Below are positions 25,790 through 34,617 of a DNA stretch of 41,652 nt, in pieces. A model generated the notes under the pieces. It was not told the origin of the DNA. It saw nothing but the letters and a program-made list of their open reading frames with translations, and did no database searches. Both the position numbers and the translations under genes were made by a program. This DNA is from JAUXFK01 sp034189035. GTDB taxonomy: Bacteria > Desulfobacterota > UBA8473. The stretch is taken from the NCBI GenBank assembly GCA_034189035.1, contig JAXHVA010000038.1, positions 1-41,652 of the forward strand, in the 5' to 3' direction. Each line of letters starts with the position of its first letter. Within the stretch, counting starts at the first letter, position 1.

Positions 25790-28465
25790 GTGGTCAATTT
25801 AACAATTGATGGAAAAGAGGCTACAGTAGAAGAAGGTACTACAATTTTGAAAGCTGCAGAGTCTATGGGAATTGATATCCCTACCCTTTGTTATCATGAA
25901 AGAATGAATCCGATAGGTTCATGCAGGATGTGTGTAGTGGAAATAGAGGGACTGCCCCATCCGATGACAGCGTGTACCACACCGGTTGTTGAAGGCATCA
26001 AAGTCACCACTGTATCAAAACGGCTTGTGAGGATGAGAAAGGAAACCCTCAAGTTGATTCTAGTAAATCACCCCCTTGACTGTCCCATATGTGATAAGGG
26101 TGGAGAATGCACCCTCCAAAATCTGGTACATGAGTTTGAGATAGATAGCGCAGGGTACCAGGTAATAAAACAGAAGCGAGAGTCGTCGTATGCCACTCCC
26201 CTCATTCACTACTGGCCAGACAGGTGCATAATGTGCTTGCGCTGTGTTACGGCATGCAGAGAGATAAAAGGACTCAGTGCAATCGAGATTAGCGGGTCTG
26301 GTTTTGATACGAGTGTAGTCACTGTAAATAAGGAGAAGTGCGAGTCGTGTGGTGAATGTATCCAGGTATGTCCGACTGGTGCATTGACAGAAAATCTGAG
26401 CCGATATAAAGCCCGTCCGTGGATGGCAGATCGAGTGATGACAACATGTACCTACTGCGGGTGCGGGTGCCAGCTTGAGATCAATGTATTGGATAATAGG
26501 ATTACAGGCATAACAACAAAGGATCATGTTGGTACAAACAAAGGCAGTCTATGTGTAAAGGGACGTTTTGGATATGAATTTATACAGGACGAGAAGCGGC
26601 TTACGAAGCCCCTTGTGAAGAAGAATGGAGAGTTTCATGAGGCAAGCTGGGAGGATGCATTAACCCTGGTTGCTGAGAACTTGAATACGATTAAAGCCTC
26701 ACACGGGCCAGACGCAATTGCAGGGCTTTCCTCTGCCCGCTGCACCAATGAAGAAAACTACCTCATGCAGAAACTGATACGCGCTGCTATTGGAACGAAT
26801 AACATAGACCACTGTGCTAGGTTATGTCAATCTTCTACCCTGGCAGGTTCTGCCACAGCATTCGGTATCGGCGCAATGACAAACCCTATTGCTGATGTTT
26901 TACTCTCAGAATCAATACTGGTGACAGGGAGCAATACTACAGAAAATCATCCAATCTTTGCAAATTACATTAAAGAGGCTGTATTAAAGAAAGGTGCCAA
27001 ATTAATCGTTGTTGATCCCAGGAAGATTGATCTGGTTGATTATGCCAATATATGGCTTAGACCAAAACCCGGTACTGACATTGCGTGGATTAATGGGTTA
27101 ATCAATATTATTATTAAAGAGAACCTCCATGCTGTAGAATATATCGAACAGAGAACCGAAGGTTTTGAAGAACTGAAGGCAAGTGTTGAAAGATATACCC
27201 CGGAGTATGTTTCGGAAATAACAGGTATAAAGGCCTCAGACTTAGTGAATGTGGCCATTGCTTACGGAAAGGCTAGGACGGCTTCAATAATGTATGCTAT
27301 GGGAATCACTCAGCATATAACCGGAGCTGACAATGTAAGATCTCTAGCAAACCTTGCAATGCTCTGCGGGAACATTGGAGTTGAAGGAGGAGGTATTAAT
27401 CCTCTACAAGGGCAGAATAATGTTCAGGGGGCGTGTGACCTTGGTGCATTGCCAGATGTTTTCACAGACTATCAACCGGTTACCGATGATGAAGTCAGAC
27501 AGAAGTTTGAAAAGGCATGGGTAGTAGATAACCTACAAGGAACTGTTGGACTTACCGTCACTGAGATGTTCAACGCTGCAAAAGAAGGAACATTAAAGGC
27601 AATGTATATTATGGGAGAGAATCCCATGATCAGTGACCCTGATCTGAATCATATAGAAAACTGTATAAAATCATTGGATTTTTTGGTAGTTCAGGACATC
27701 TTTCTGACAGAAACTGCAAGGTACGCTGATGTGGTTCTTCCCGGAACATCTTTTGCCGAAAAGGATGGAACATTTACAAATTCCGAAAGAAGGGTTCAGC
27801 GTATAAGGAAAGCGATTAAACAACGAGGAGAGGCCAAGGAAGACTATCGGATACTCTGTGAGTTGTCGAACAAGTTGGAATTCCCGATGGATTATAGGAG
27901 CCCAAAGGATATTATGGAGGAGATTCGCAAGATAACTCCCAGCTATGCTGGTATTACTTACGAACGAATCGAAAAAGAAGGAATTCAATGGCCGTGTTTC
28001 GATGAAGACCATCCTGGGACGCCGATCCTTTATGTGGAGCAATTTGCACGAGGGAAGGGACAATTCGCAGTTGTTGATTATCAGGAACCGGCTGAACTGC
28101 CGGATGATGACTTCCCATTCTTACTGAGTACTGGAAGAGTATTAGAAAATTACAATACCGCTACAATGACACGTAAGGGGGAGGGACTTAACGTTCTTTA
28201 TCCTGAGCTTCTTGTAGAGATAAATCCAGATGATGCAGCAAGCCTGGGTATTGCATCCGGTGATACTGTTCATATCATATCCCGTCGTGGAGATATTCAA
28301 GTAAAGGCACTCATAAGTGAACGGCCGGACAAGGGAGTCGTGTTTATTCCCTTTCACTTTAAAGAGTCACCAGCCAATATATTAACAATAAATGCTATCG
28401 ACCCTGTAGTTAAGATACCGGAGTACAAGATATGTGCAGTACGAATAGAGGGGATAATGGAGTAA
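25790..28465 (+). CDS. NuoG / formate-dehydrogenase-alpha-like molybdopterin protein lacking FDH catalytic residues
   Basis: Residues 1-220 carry the NuoG-type clusters (CYHERMNPIGSCRMC, HPLDCPICDKGGEC, CIMCLRCVTAC, CESCGECIQVCP). Then a complete FdhF-type domain: CTYCGCGCQL for its own cluster, the metal-ligand position C346 in CARLCQSSTLAG, GQNNVQGACDLGALPD, and the C-terminal molydopterin-binding barrel to the end. Alignable with E. coli FdhF almost throughout. However the catalytic His after the metal ligand is Gln347 and the Arg of the PVRGQNN motif is Gln540 (PLQGQNN). So formate oxidation is doubtful, and a NuoG-like electron-transfer role is inferred. GTG start after AGAGAGGAATAAGG. 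891 aa. Confidence 0.9.
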   Translation: MVNLTIDGKEATVEEGTTILKAAESMGIDIPTLCYHERMNPIGSCRMCVVEIEGLPHPMTACTTPVVEGIKVTTVSKRLVRMRKETLKLILVNHPLDCPICDKGGECTLQNLVHEFEIDSAGYQVIKQKRESSYATPLIHYWPDRCIMCLRCVTACREIKGLSAIEISGSGFDTSVVTVNKEKCESCGECIQVCPTGALTENLSRYKARPWMADRVMTTCTYCGCGCQLEINVLDNRITGITTKDHVGTNKGSLCVKGRFGYEFIQDEKRLTKPLVKKNGEFHEASWEDALTLVAENLNTIKASHGPDAIAGLSSARCTNEENYLMQKLIRAAIGTNNIDHCARLCQSSTLAGSATAFGIGAMTNPIADVLLSESILVTGSNTTENHPIFANYIKEAVLKKGAKLIVVDPRKIDLVDYANIWLRPKPGTDIAWINGLINIIIKENLHAVEYIEQRTEGFEELKASVERYTPEYVSEITGIKASDLVNVAIAYGKARTASIMYAMGITQHITGADNVRSLANLAMLCGNIGVEGGGINPLQGQNNVQGACDLGALPDVFTDYQPVTDDEVRQKFEKAWVVDNLQGTVGLTVTEMFNAAKEGTLKAMYIMGENPMISDPDLNHIENCIKSLDFLVVQDIFLTETARYADVVLPGTSFAEKDGTFTNSERRVQRIRKAIKQRGEAKEDYRILCELSNKLEFPMDYRSPKDIMEEIRKITPSYAGITYERIEKEGIQWPCFDEDHPGTPILYVEQFARGKGQFAVVDYQEPAELPDDDFPFLLSTGRVLENYNTATMTRKGEGLNVLYPELLVEINPDDAASLGIASGDTVHIISRRGDIQVKALISERPDKGVVFIPFHFKESPANILTINAIDPVVKIPEYKICAVRIEGIME

Positions 28466-28511
28466 GACAAAGGACGAAAACAAGAAAAAATAAAAGGGGT
28501 TAAAAGGGGTT

Positions 28512-29573
28512 ATGTTCGAGCTAATAATAGCATTGTCAATAATAATGGTTAAGATAACCGTGGTGTTTTCTGTTCTCATGTTGATAATAGCATATGTCAC
28601 TTTAATGGAGAGAAAGGTTCTTGGGCACATGCAGGTGAGGCATGGACCGAGGAGGGTCGGTTGGCATGGATTGTTGCAGCCTATTGCCGATGGGATCAAA
28701 CTCTTTTTTAAAGAAGAGATTATAGTGACCGAGGCAAATAAAGGATTATACCACCTAGCCCCAGTTTTGTATATGACTTGTGCATTGGCCATCTATGCTG
28801 TTATTCCATTCGGAAATGAAATAAATGTCTTGGGGAGGATTATCCCATTACATATTGCAGATGTAAATATTGGAATTCTTTATATATTTGCAATCGCTTC
28901 CCTGGGTGTATACGGGGTAGTTTTAGCAGGATGGTCATCAAACAATAAATACTCTTTATTGGGTGCGATTCGAGCTTCAGCACAGATTGTAAGTTATGAA
29001 CTGGCATTAGGACTTTCAGTTATAGGGGTTTTAATGATTGCAGGATCATTGAGTATGGTTGAGATCGTCAATGCACAAAGGAATGTATGGTTTATTCTAT
29101 TACAACCCTTTGGTTTTCTATTATATTTAATCTGCGCTTTTGCAGAGTGTTGCAGGACTCCATTCGATCTTGTGGAATGTGAAAATGAGCTCGTTGCCGG
29201 TTATCAAACAGAATACAGCTCAATGAAATTCGCCCTGTTTTATTTGGCAGAGTATACGCATATCATAGCTGTAAGTGCCATTGCAGTAACCCTTTTCCTT
29301 GGTGGGTGGAGAGACCCTCTCATGTCTCCAGTCGTATGGATCCTTGATAGGATACCTGTTTTGGGTAGCCTTACAATACAGCTTATAGGTCTTGTACCCT
29401 CTGTAATTTGGTTTTTAGTGAAGGTTATAGTCCTTGTCTTCTTTTTCATTTGGGTTCGAGCGACGTATCCCAGATTCAGATATGATCAGCTCATGGGGTT
29501 TGGATGGAAGGTACTCCTTCCATTGACCCTAGTCAATATAGTAGTAACCGCTTTTATTATGGTAATCATCTGA
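28512..29573 (+). CDS. nuoH: NADH-quinone oxidoreductase subunit H
   Basis: Membrane subunit at the junction with the peripheral arm, lining the quinone channel. Eight or so spans; conserved MERKVLGHMQVRHGPRRVGWHGLLQPIADGIKL and RTPFDLVECENELVAGYQTEYSSMKFALF are present. In the second loop the more usual PEAE reads VECE, keeping both glutamates. The length of 353 is normal. Two AAAAGGGGTT repeats precede the ATG. Confidence 0.97.
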   Translation: MFELIIALSIIMVKITVVFSVLMLIIAYVTLMERKVLGHMQVRHGPRRVGWHGLLQPIADGIKLFFKEEIIVTEANKGLYHLAPVLYMTCALAIYAVIPFGNEINVLGRIIPLHIADVNIGILYIFAIASLGVYGVVLAGWSSNNKYSLLGAIRASAQIVSYELALGLSVIGVLMIAGSLSMVEIVNAQRNVWFILLQPFGFLLYLICAFAECCRTPFDLVECENELVAGYQTEYSSMKFALFYLAEYTHIIAVSAIAVTLFLGGWRDPLMSPVVWILDRIPVLGSLTIQLIGLVPSVIWFLVKVIVLVFFFIWVRATYPRFRYDQLMGFGWKVLLPLTLVNIVVTAFIMVII

Positions 29574-29644
29574 GACTTCAGGGCATAAAGGCCATTTATG
29601 GATGGACACCAGGTAAGCGGATGAAGAAAATTAGTAAGTTTATT

Positions 29645-29664
29645 TATCTCTATAATTGTATAGA
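29645..29664 (+). other. hairpin next to the nuoI ribosome site
   Basis: TCTCTAT (29645-29651) and ATAGAGA (29658-29664) are perfect 7-bp complements around AATTGT. The AGGAGG of nuoI starts three bases later (29667). It could influence nuoI translation or be an RNA-processing point inside the long nuo transcript. There is no T-run, so it is not a terminator. Confidence 0.35.
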
Positions 29665-29679
29665 GAATAGGAGGATTAG

Positions 29680-30078
29680 ATGATTATACCTCTCGTTAAG
29701 GGCTTAAGTCTTACATTTCAAAGATTTTTTTCTAAACCCATCACCATACGCTATCCAGAACAGAGATGGGAGTGTTATCCCAGGTTTAGGGGGCGTCATC
29801 AGCTCCAGAGGAAAGAAGATGGGAATGCGAAATGTGTTGCATGTCAGTTGTGTGCCACAGTCTGCCCTTCCGAATGCATTCATGTTGTCACAGTTGAAGG
29901 ACCAGGCCAGCAAAGGTATGCTGAGAGTTATGAAATTGACTTAAGCCGATGTATATTTTGTGGGTATTGTGTTGAAGCATGCCCGGTTGGTGCAATCGTT
30001 ATGACCGGCGATTATGAATTGGCCACATATAACCGTGATGATACCCAATATAATATAGAGATGCTTCTAGAAAAATAG
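29680..30078 (+). CDS. nuoI: NADH-quinone oxidoreductase subunit I
   Basis: Two-cluster ferredoxin-type subunit (N6a, N6b) passing electrons to NuoB. Motifs CVACQLCATVCPSEC and CIFCGYCVEACPVGAI are complete, with the upstream RYPEQRWECYPRFRGRH segment. 132 aa, with no long C-terminal extension. ATG with AGGAGG seven bases upstream. Confidence 0.97.
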   Translation: MIIPLVKGLSLTFQRFFSKPITIRYPEQRWECYPRFRGRHQLQRKEDGNAKCVACQLCATVCPSECIHVVTVEGPGQQRYAESYEIDLSRCIFCGYCVEACPVGAIVMTGDYELATYNRDDTQYNIEMLLEK

Positions 30079-30105
30079 TATAATATATAAAAGGAGTTAT
30101 GGATT

Positions 30106-30615
30106 ATGACAGCCTTATTCTTCTTTCCCATCGCTATCATCGTATTGATTTCGGCAATTATGGTCGTCGTTTTTCGAAGCCCAGTACACAGTGCCTTATC
30201 ATTGGTTTTGACTTTTTTCAGCCTTGCTGGGCTTTATATCCTTCTCAATGCACAGTTTATTGCCGCAATTCAGGTTATGGTATATGCGGGGGCTATAATG
30301 GTTCTCTTTTTGTTTGTAATTATGTTGCTCAATTTAGACAAGTTAAAGAAGGATCGAGAAAGGCATCCCCTGCAAAAGGCCTTTGGGATCCTAATCGCTT
30401 TTTCTTTAATGGTAACCTTAGGATCTATTGCAGCCTCGGGTATATTATACGGAACAAAAGGAACCCATACTGTTGAAAAAGTGACTACCATTGGGAATAC
30501 AAAGGCTATAGCTGGTTTGCTTTTTACAGACTGGGTTCTTCCCTTTGAGATAACTTCAATACTTTTATTGGCTGCTATTGTAGGGGCTATTGTTCTGTCA
30601 AAGAAGGAGTTGTAA
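30106..30615 (+). CDS. nuoJ: NADH-quinone oxidoreductase subunit J
   Basis: Membrane subunit with five predicted spans. The pi-bulge helix motif YAGAIMVLFLFVIMLLN is clear. 169 aa. AAGGAG lies nine bases before this ATG; an out-of-frame ATG seven bases earlier is ignored. nuoK begins two bases after its stop. Confidence 0.95.
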   Translation: MTALFFFPIAIIVLISAIMVVVFRSPVHSALSLVLTFFSLAGLYILLNAQFIAAIQVMVYAGAIMVLFLFVIMLLNLDKLKKDRERHPLQKAFGILIAFSLMVTLGSIAASGILYGTKGTHTVEKVTTIGNTKAIAGLLFTDWVLPFEITSILLLAAIVGAIVLSKKEL

Positions 30616-30617
30616 AG

Positions 30618-30920
30618 ATGATACCGATATCATATTATCTCATACTTTCGGCAATTTTATTCACGATCGGAGTTGTAGGGGTCCTGGTCAGGAGGAACGC
30701 AATAATCATTTTCATGTGTATTGAACTCATGTTGAATGCCGTAAACCTGTCCTTTGTGGCTATATCAAAACACCTCGATTCATTAGATGGACAAGTATTT
30801 GTCTTTTTTGTTATGACAGTAGCTGCTGCTGAAGTCGCGGTTGGACTCGCGATCATCATCAATTTATTCAGAAATAAAGAGACCGTCAATATCGATGAGG
30901 TTAATATTATGAAGTGGTAG
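30618..30920 (+). CDS. nuoK: NADH-quinone oxidoreductase subunit K
   Basis: Three-span Mrp-like membrane subunit of the proton path. Both buried glutamates are in place: CIELMLNAVNLSF and VAAAEVAVGLAIIINLFR. The length of 100 aa is exact for the family. Its ribosome site (AGGAG) lies in the end of nuoJ. A 103-bp AT-rich gap follows before nuoL, with no gene in it. Confidence 0.97.
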   Translation: MIPISYYLILSAILFTIGVVGVLVRRNAIIIFMCIELMLNAVNLSFVAISKHLDSLDGQVFVFFVMTVAAAEVAVGLAIIINLFRNKETVNIDEVNIMKW

Positions 30921-31023
30921 TGAAAAGCTTTTTTCTATTTTAAAAAACAACTTTTTGCTATTTGCATGCTTGATTCTTAATGAGTATATGAGAATAAATT
31001 TCCGATAAAATTGGAGGAAGAAG

Positions 31024-32991
31024 ATGTTGGATTATGTGTGGTTGGTTCCCATATTTCCTGTAATTGGGGTTCTTATCAATGGACTTTTGGGACATAAGTT
31101 GAGCAATAGGCTTGTCGGATTTGTTGCCTGTTCGGTTATCTTTTTATCTTTTGTCCTGTCGGTCCTTCTCTTTTTATCCCTTTTAAAGCTTCCTCCAGAA
31201 GCCAGGTCATTTGAGAAGATAGTTTATACATGGATAGCTACTGGAGATTTCAAGACAAGCATAGGTTTTCTCGTAGACCCACTTTCTATCATTATGATGC
31301 TTGTGGTTTCAGGGGTCTCCTTTTTGATCCATGTCTACTCTGTTGGGTATATGCATGATGATGAGGGATACACCCGTTATTTTACATATCTAAATCTGTT
31401 TGTCTTTTCAATGCTCGTACTTGTTTGTAGTAATAATTTTCTATTAATGTTTGTCGGCTGGGAAGGAGTAGGGTTGTGCTCTTATCTATTGATCGGGTTC
31501 TGGTATGAGAGAAAAGAGCCGGCCGATGCTGGAAAGAAGGCATTTGTAGTCAATCGGATAGGAGATTATGGCTTTCTTTTGGGTATGATGCTTATTTTTG
31601 TAACGTTTGGGACATTGAACTTCTCTGATGTATTTGAAAAGGCAGGTCATACCTTTAATGTTGGAAATCTCACAATAACTGCAATAACCCTCCTGCTCTT
31701 TGTGGGAGCTACAGGAAAGTCTGCCCAGATTCCCCTTTACACATGGCTGCCAGATGCGATGGAAGGACCTACCCCAGTCAGCGCCTTGATTCATGCAGCG
31801 ACAATGGTTACAGCTGGTGTTTATATGGTAGTCAGGTGTAATATCCTCTTTACACTTGCTCCTATTTCCCTTACGGTTGTTGCTATTGTCGGAGTTGTTA
31901 CTGCAGTATTTACGGCTTCTATAGCTTTAACTGCAAATGATATTAAAAGGGTTTTAGCATATTCTACAATCAGTCAGCTGGGGTATATGTTCCTGGCATG
32001 CGGTGTAGGGGCATACGCCGCAGGTGTATTCCATCTGATGACCCATGCATTCTTCAAAGCCTTGCTCTTTTTAGGCGCTGGAAGTGTCATGCATGCCATG
32101 GCAGGGGAACTCGATATGAGAAAGATGGGTGCACTGAAATCATACATGCCGAAGACCTACGGGACATTTCTCATTGCAACGCTGGCTATAGCAGGGATAT
32201 TTCCGTTCGCTGGATTTTTCAGCAAAGATGAGATACTGTGGTATGCCTTTCAAAAGAGCACCATCTTATGGGCATTGGGCGCAGGAGCTGCATTAATGAC
32301 AGCCTTTTACATGTTTCGTGCAGTATTTATGACCTTCCTTGGAGAGTCGAGGGTGGATGAAGAGGTCAAAAAACACCTCCATGAATCCCCTCCGGTTATG
32401 ACCAACCCCCTGATTGTCCTTGCTGTCCTCTCTACAATCGGTGGTCTAGTTGGGATTCCCATAATCAAAGGGTGGAATGTATTCCATGACTTCCTCGCAC
32501 CGGTTACAGGGGGTCATGCGGTAGAGTCCGCAAAGATCACATTGACGAACCTAGCGTATGCTTCAGGTAGTCATGTTTCTGAGGCAGAAGCAGGACACCA
32601 TTCCATAGGCCTTGAGGTCTTGATGATGATGGTTTCTCTGGCAATTGCAGGAATTGGCATTGCCTTGGCGTACTATATGTATATCAAGAACCCATCTGCT
32701 CCCAAGAAACTGACACAGAGGTTTGCGCTTCTCTATCAGCTCATTTTCAACAGATATTTTGTAGATGAAATATATGATTTTCTATTTGTTAATCCTATTA
32801 AGAGAGGTTCCACACTTTTGTGGCAAATATTTGATGCGAAGTTTATTGATGGTATAGTGAATGGAGTAGGCCATATCGTTAAGTGGAGTAGCATTGGTTT
32901 AAGGAGGATTCAGACTGGCTATGTCCAGAATTATGCTCTTTCCATACTTATAGGTGTTGGAGCAATTATCGTTTATTTTCTTTATATATAA
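31024..32991 (+). CDS. nuoL: NADH-quinone oxidoreductase subunit L
   Basis: Distal antiporter-like proton-pumping subunit with the long lateral helix. Conserved glutamate in FVGWEGVGLCSYLLIGFWY, the SAQIPLYTWLPDAMEGPTPVSALIHAATMVTAGVY block, and the lysine/histidine region NDIKRVLAYSTISQLGYMFLACG; a C-terminal span follows the lateral helix. 655 aa. GGAGG precedes the ATG. No residue loss seen. Confidence 0.98.
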   Translation: MLDYVWLVPIFPVIGVLINGLLGHKLSNRLVGFVACSVIFLSFVLSVLLFLSLLKLPPEARSFEKIVYTWIATGDFKTSIGFLVDPLSIIMMLVVSGVSFLIHVYSVGYMHDDEGYTRYFTYLNLFVFSMLVLVCSNNFLLMFVGWEGVGLCSYLLIGFWYERKEPADAGKKAFVVNRIGDYGFLLGMMLIFVTFGTLNFSDVFEKAGHTFNVGNLTITAITLLLFVGATGKSAQIPLYTWLPDAMEGPTPVSALIHAATMVTAGVYMVVRCNILFTLAPISLTVVAIVGVVTAVFTASIALTANDIKRVLAYSTISQLGYMFLACGVGAYAAGVFHLMTHAFFKALLFLGAGSVMHAMAGELDMRKMGALKSYMPKTYGTFLIATLAIAGIFPFAGFFSKDEILWYAFQKSTILWALGAGAALMTAFYMFRAVFMTFLGESRVDEEVKKHLHESPPVMTNPLIVLAVLSTIGGLVGIPIIKGWNVFHDFLAPVTGGHAVESAKITLTNLAYASGSHVSEAEAGHHSIGLEVLMMMVSLAIAGIGIALAYYMYIKNPSAPKKLTQRFALLYQLIFNRYFVDEIYDFLFVNPIKRGSTLLWQIFDAKFIDGIVNGVGHIVKWSSIGLRRIQTGYVQNYALSILIGVGAIIVYFLYI

Positions 32992-33021
32992 TTTTATAAC
33001 GTTGGAGAAGGAGTTCATTTA

Positions 33022-34590
33022 ATGAATCAGTTAGACTTTCCTTTATTGACCCTGATTACATTTCTTCCTGTTCTCGGTGCGATATTTATCATGCTTATGA
33101 ATAAAGAGGAGAAAACGACAATCAGGTGGGCAGCCTTCATCACTACCTTTGTCAACTTTTTGTTTTCATTGCCCCTCTTCTTCTTTTTCAGGGCTGATAC
33201 TGCTGAAATGCAGTTTGTGGAAAAAGCCGCGTGGATAAAAGATTATGGAATGAGCTATTCTGTTGGCATTGATGGAATAAGTCTCCTGCTCATCATGTTG
33301 ACTACGTTTTTTGCACCTATATGTGTGGTTACATGCTGGAAAGATATAACAGATAAAGTGAAGGAATTTATGATCTGTCTTCTTCTTCTTGAGACAGGCA
33401 TGGTTGGTGTTTTTGTCTCTCTTGATCTTTTCTTGTTCTATGTATTCTGGGAAGTCATGCTTATACCTATGTACCTATTGATTGGGGTATGGGGGAATCC
33501 TGCCAGAAGGATATACGCAGCTATAAAGTTTTTTCTGTTTACCATGTTTGGAAGCTTGCTCATGCTTGTGGCTATTTTGTTCCTCTATTTTTATAACCAC
33601 AGCGTCACAGGAGAGTATACATTCAGCCTTTTGAAGCTATACGAGCTCGGGATCCCGCATCAGTATCAGACTTGGCTCTTTTTAGCCTTCTTTCTTGCCT
33701 TCGCTATTAAGGTTCCGATGTTTCCCTTCCACACATGGCTGCCCGATGCTCATACAGAGGCTCCAACTGTGGGAAGTGTCCTTTTGGCTGCAGTGCTTTT
33801 GAAGATGGGAACATATGGATTTTTGAGATTCAGCATGCCCCTCTTTCCTGTGGCTTCCTATAATTTTGTCCCTTTGATTAGTATCCTAGCAATCATCGGG
33901 ATAATTTACGGTGCTTTAGTTTCCATGGTACAAAAAGACCTGAAGAGGCTAGTGGCTTTCTCTAGTGTGAGTCATCTAGGGTTTGTTATGCTAGGGTTAT
34001 TTGCCCTCAATATGCAGGGTTTACAGGGCGGTTTAATCCAGATGATAAACCACGGTCTTAGCACAGGGGCATTGTTTATGATCGTCGGCATGATTTACGA
34101 GAGACGGCACACAAGGATGATAGCGGATTTTGGAGGATTGTCCAAGGTTATGCCTGTCTTTGCCACGATCTTTATGGTTGTTACGCTTTCATCTATAGGG
34201 CTTCCAGGATTAAACGGTTTTGTAGGTGAATTCTTGATCCTCCTAGGAACCTTTAAATCCAATGTCGTATATGCAGTATTCGCTGCAACAGGAGTTATCT
34301 TTGCAGCGGTGTATATGCTTTGGATGTTTCAAAGGGTCATGTTTGGAGAAGTAACCCACGAAGAAAACAAGAACCTTAAGGATCTTTCATTGAGAGAGAT
34401 CGGAGTTCTTATCCCGGTCTTGATATTTATATTCTGGATTGGACTTTACCCAAAGACTTTTTTAACTAAGACAGAGACGTCTATAAAGCATTTCCTAACG
34501 GAGTTTAATAAAAAGTACGAGGTGAGCATTCAAAGGGAATGTAAGATCCTTGCTGAAAACGAGAGTGTAGAGTTATCTGTAAAGAAGTAA
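33022..34590 (+). CDS. nuoM: NADH-quinone oxidoreductase subunit M
   Basis: Second antiporter-like subunit. Shows FYVFWEVMLIPMYLLIGVWG with the conserved Glu, the KVPMFPFHTWLPDAHTEAPTVGSVLLAAVLLKMG block and KDLKRLVAFSSVSHLGFVMLG. 522 aa with 14 or so spans and a short hydrophilic tail. Starts 30 bp after nuoL with AAGGAG upstream. Confidence 0.98.
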   Translation: MNQLDFPLLTLITFLPVLGAIFIMLMNKEEKTTIRWAAFITTFVNFLFSLPLFFFFRADTAEMQFVEKAAWIKDYGMSYSVGIDGISLLLIMLTTFFAPICVVTCWKDITDKVKEFMICLLLLETGMVGVFVSLDLFLFYVFWEVMLIPMYLLIGVWGNPARRIYAAIKFFLFTMFGSLLMLVAILFLYFYNHSVTGEYTFSLLKLYELGIPHQYQTWLFLAFFLAFAIKVPMFPFHTWLPDAHTEAPTVGSVLLAAVLLKMGTYGFLRFSMPLFPVASYNFVPLISILAIIGIIYGALVSMVQKDLKRLVAFSSVSHLGFVMLGLFALNMQGLQGGLIQMINHGLSTGALFMIVGMIYERRHTRMIADFGGLSKVMPVFATIFMVVTLSSIGLPGLNGFVGEFLILLGTFKSNVVYAVFAATGVIFAAVYMLWMFQRVMFGEVTHEENKNLKDLSLREIGVLIPVLIFIFWIGLYPKTFLTKTETSIKHFLTEFNKKYEVSIQRECKILAENESVELSVKK

Positions 34591-34617
34591 TGAGCATACT
34601 ATTTGAGGGAGATTGAT

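Noticed and set aside
25790..28465. Selenocysteine at the molybdenum ligand position
   Set aside because: The codon is TGT (26825-26827), a plain cysteine; there is no in-frame TGA in the gene.
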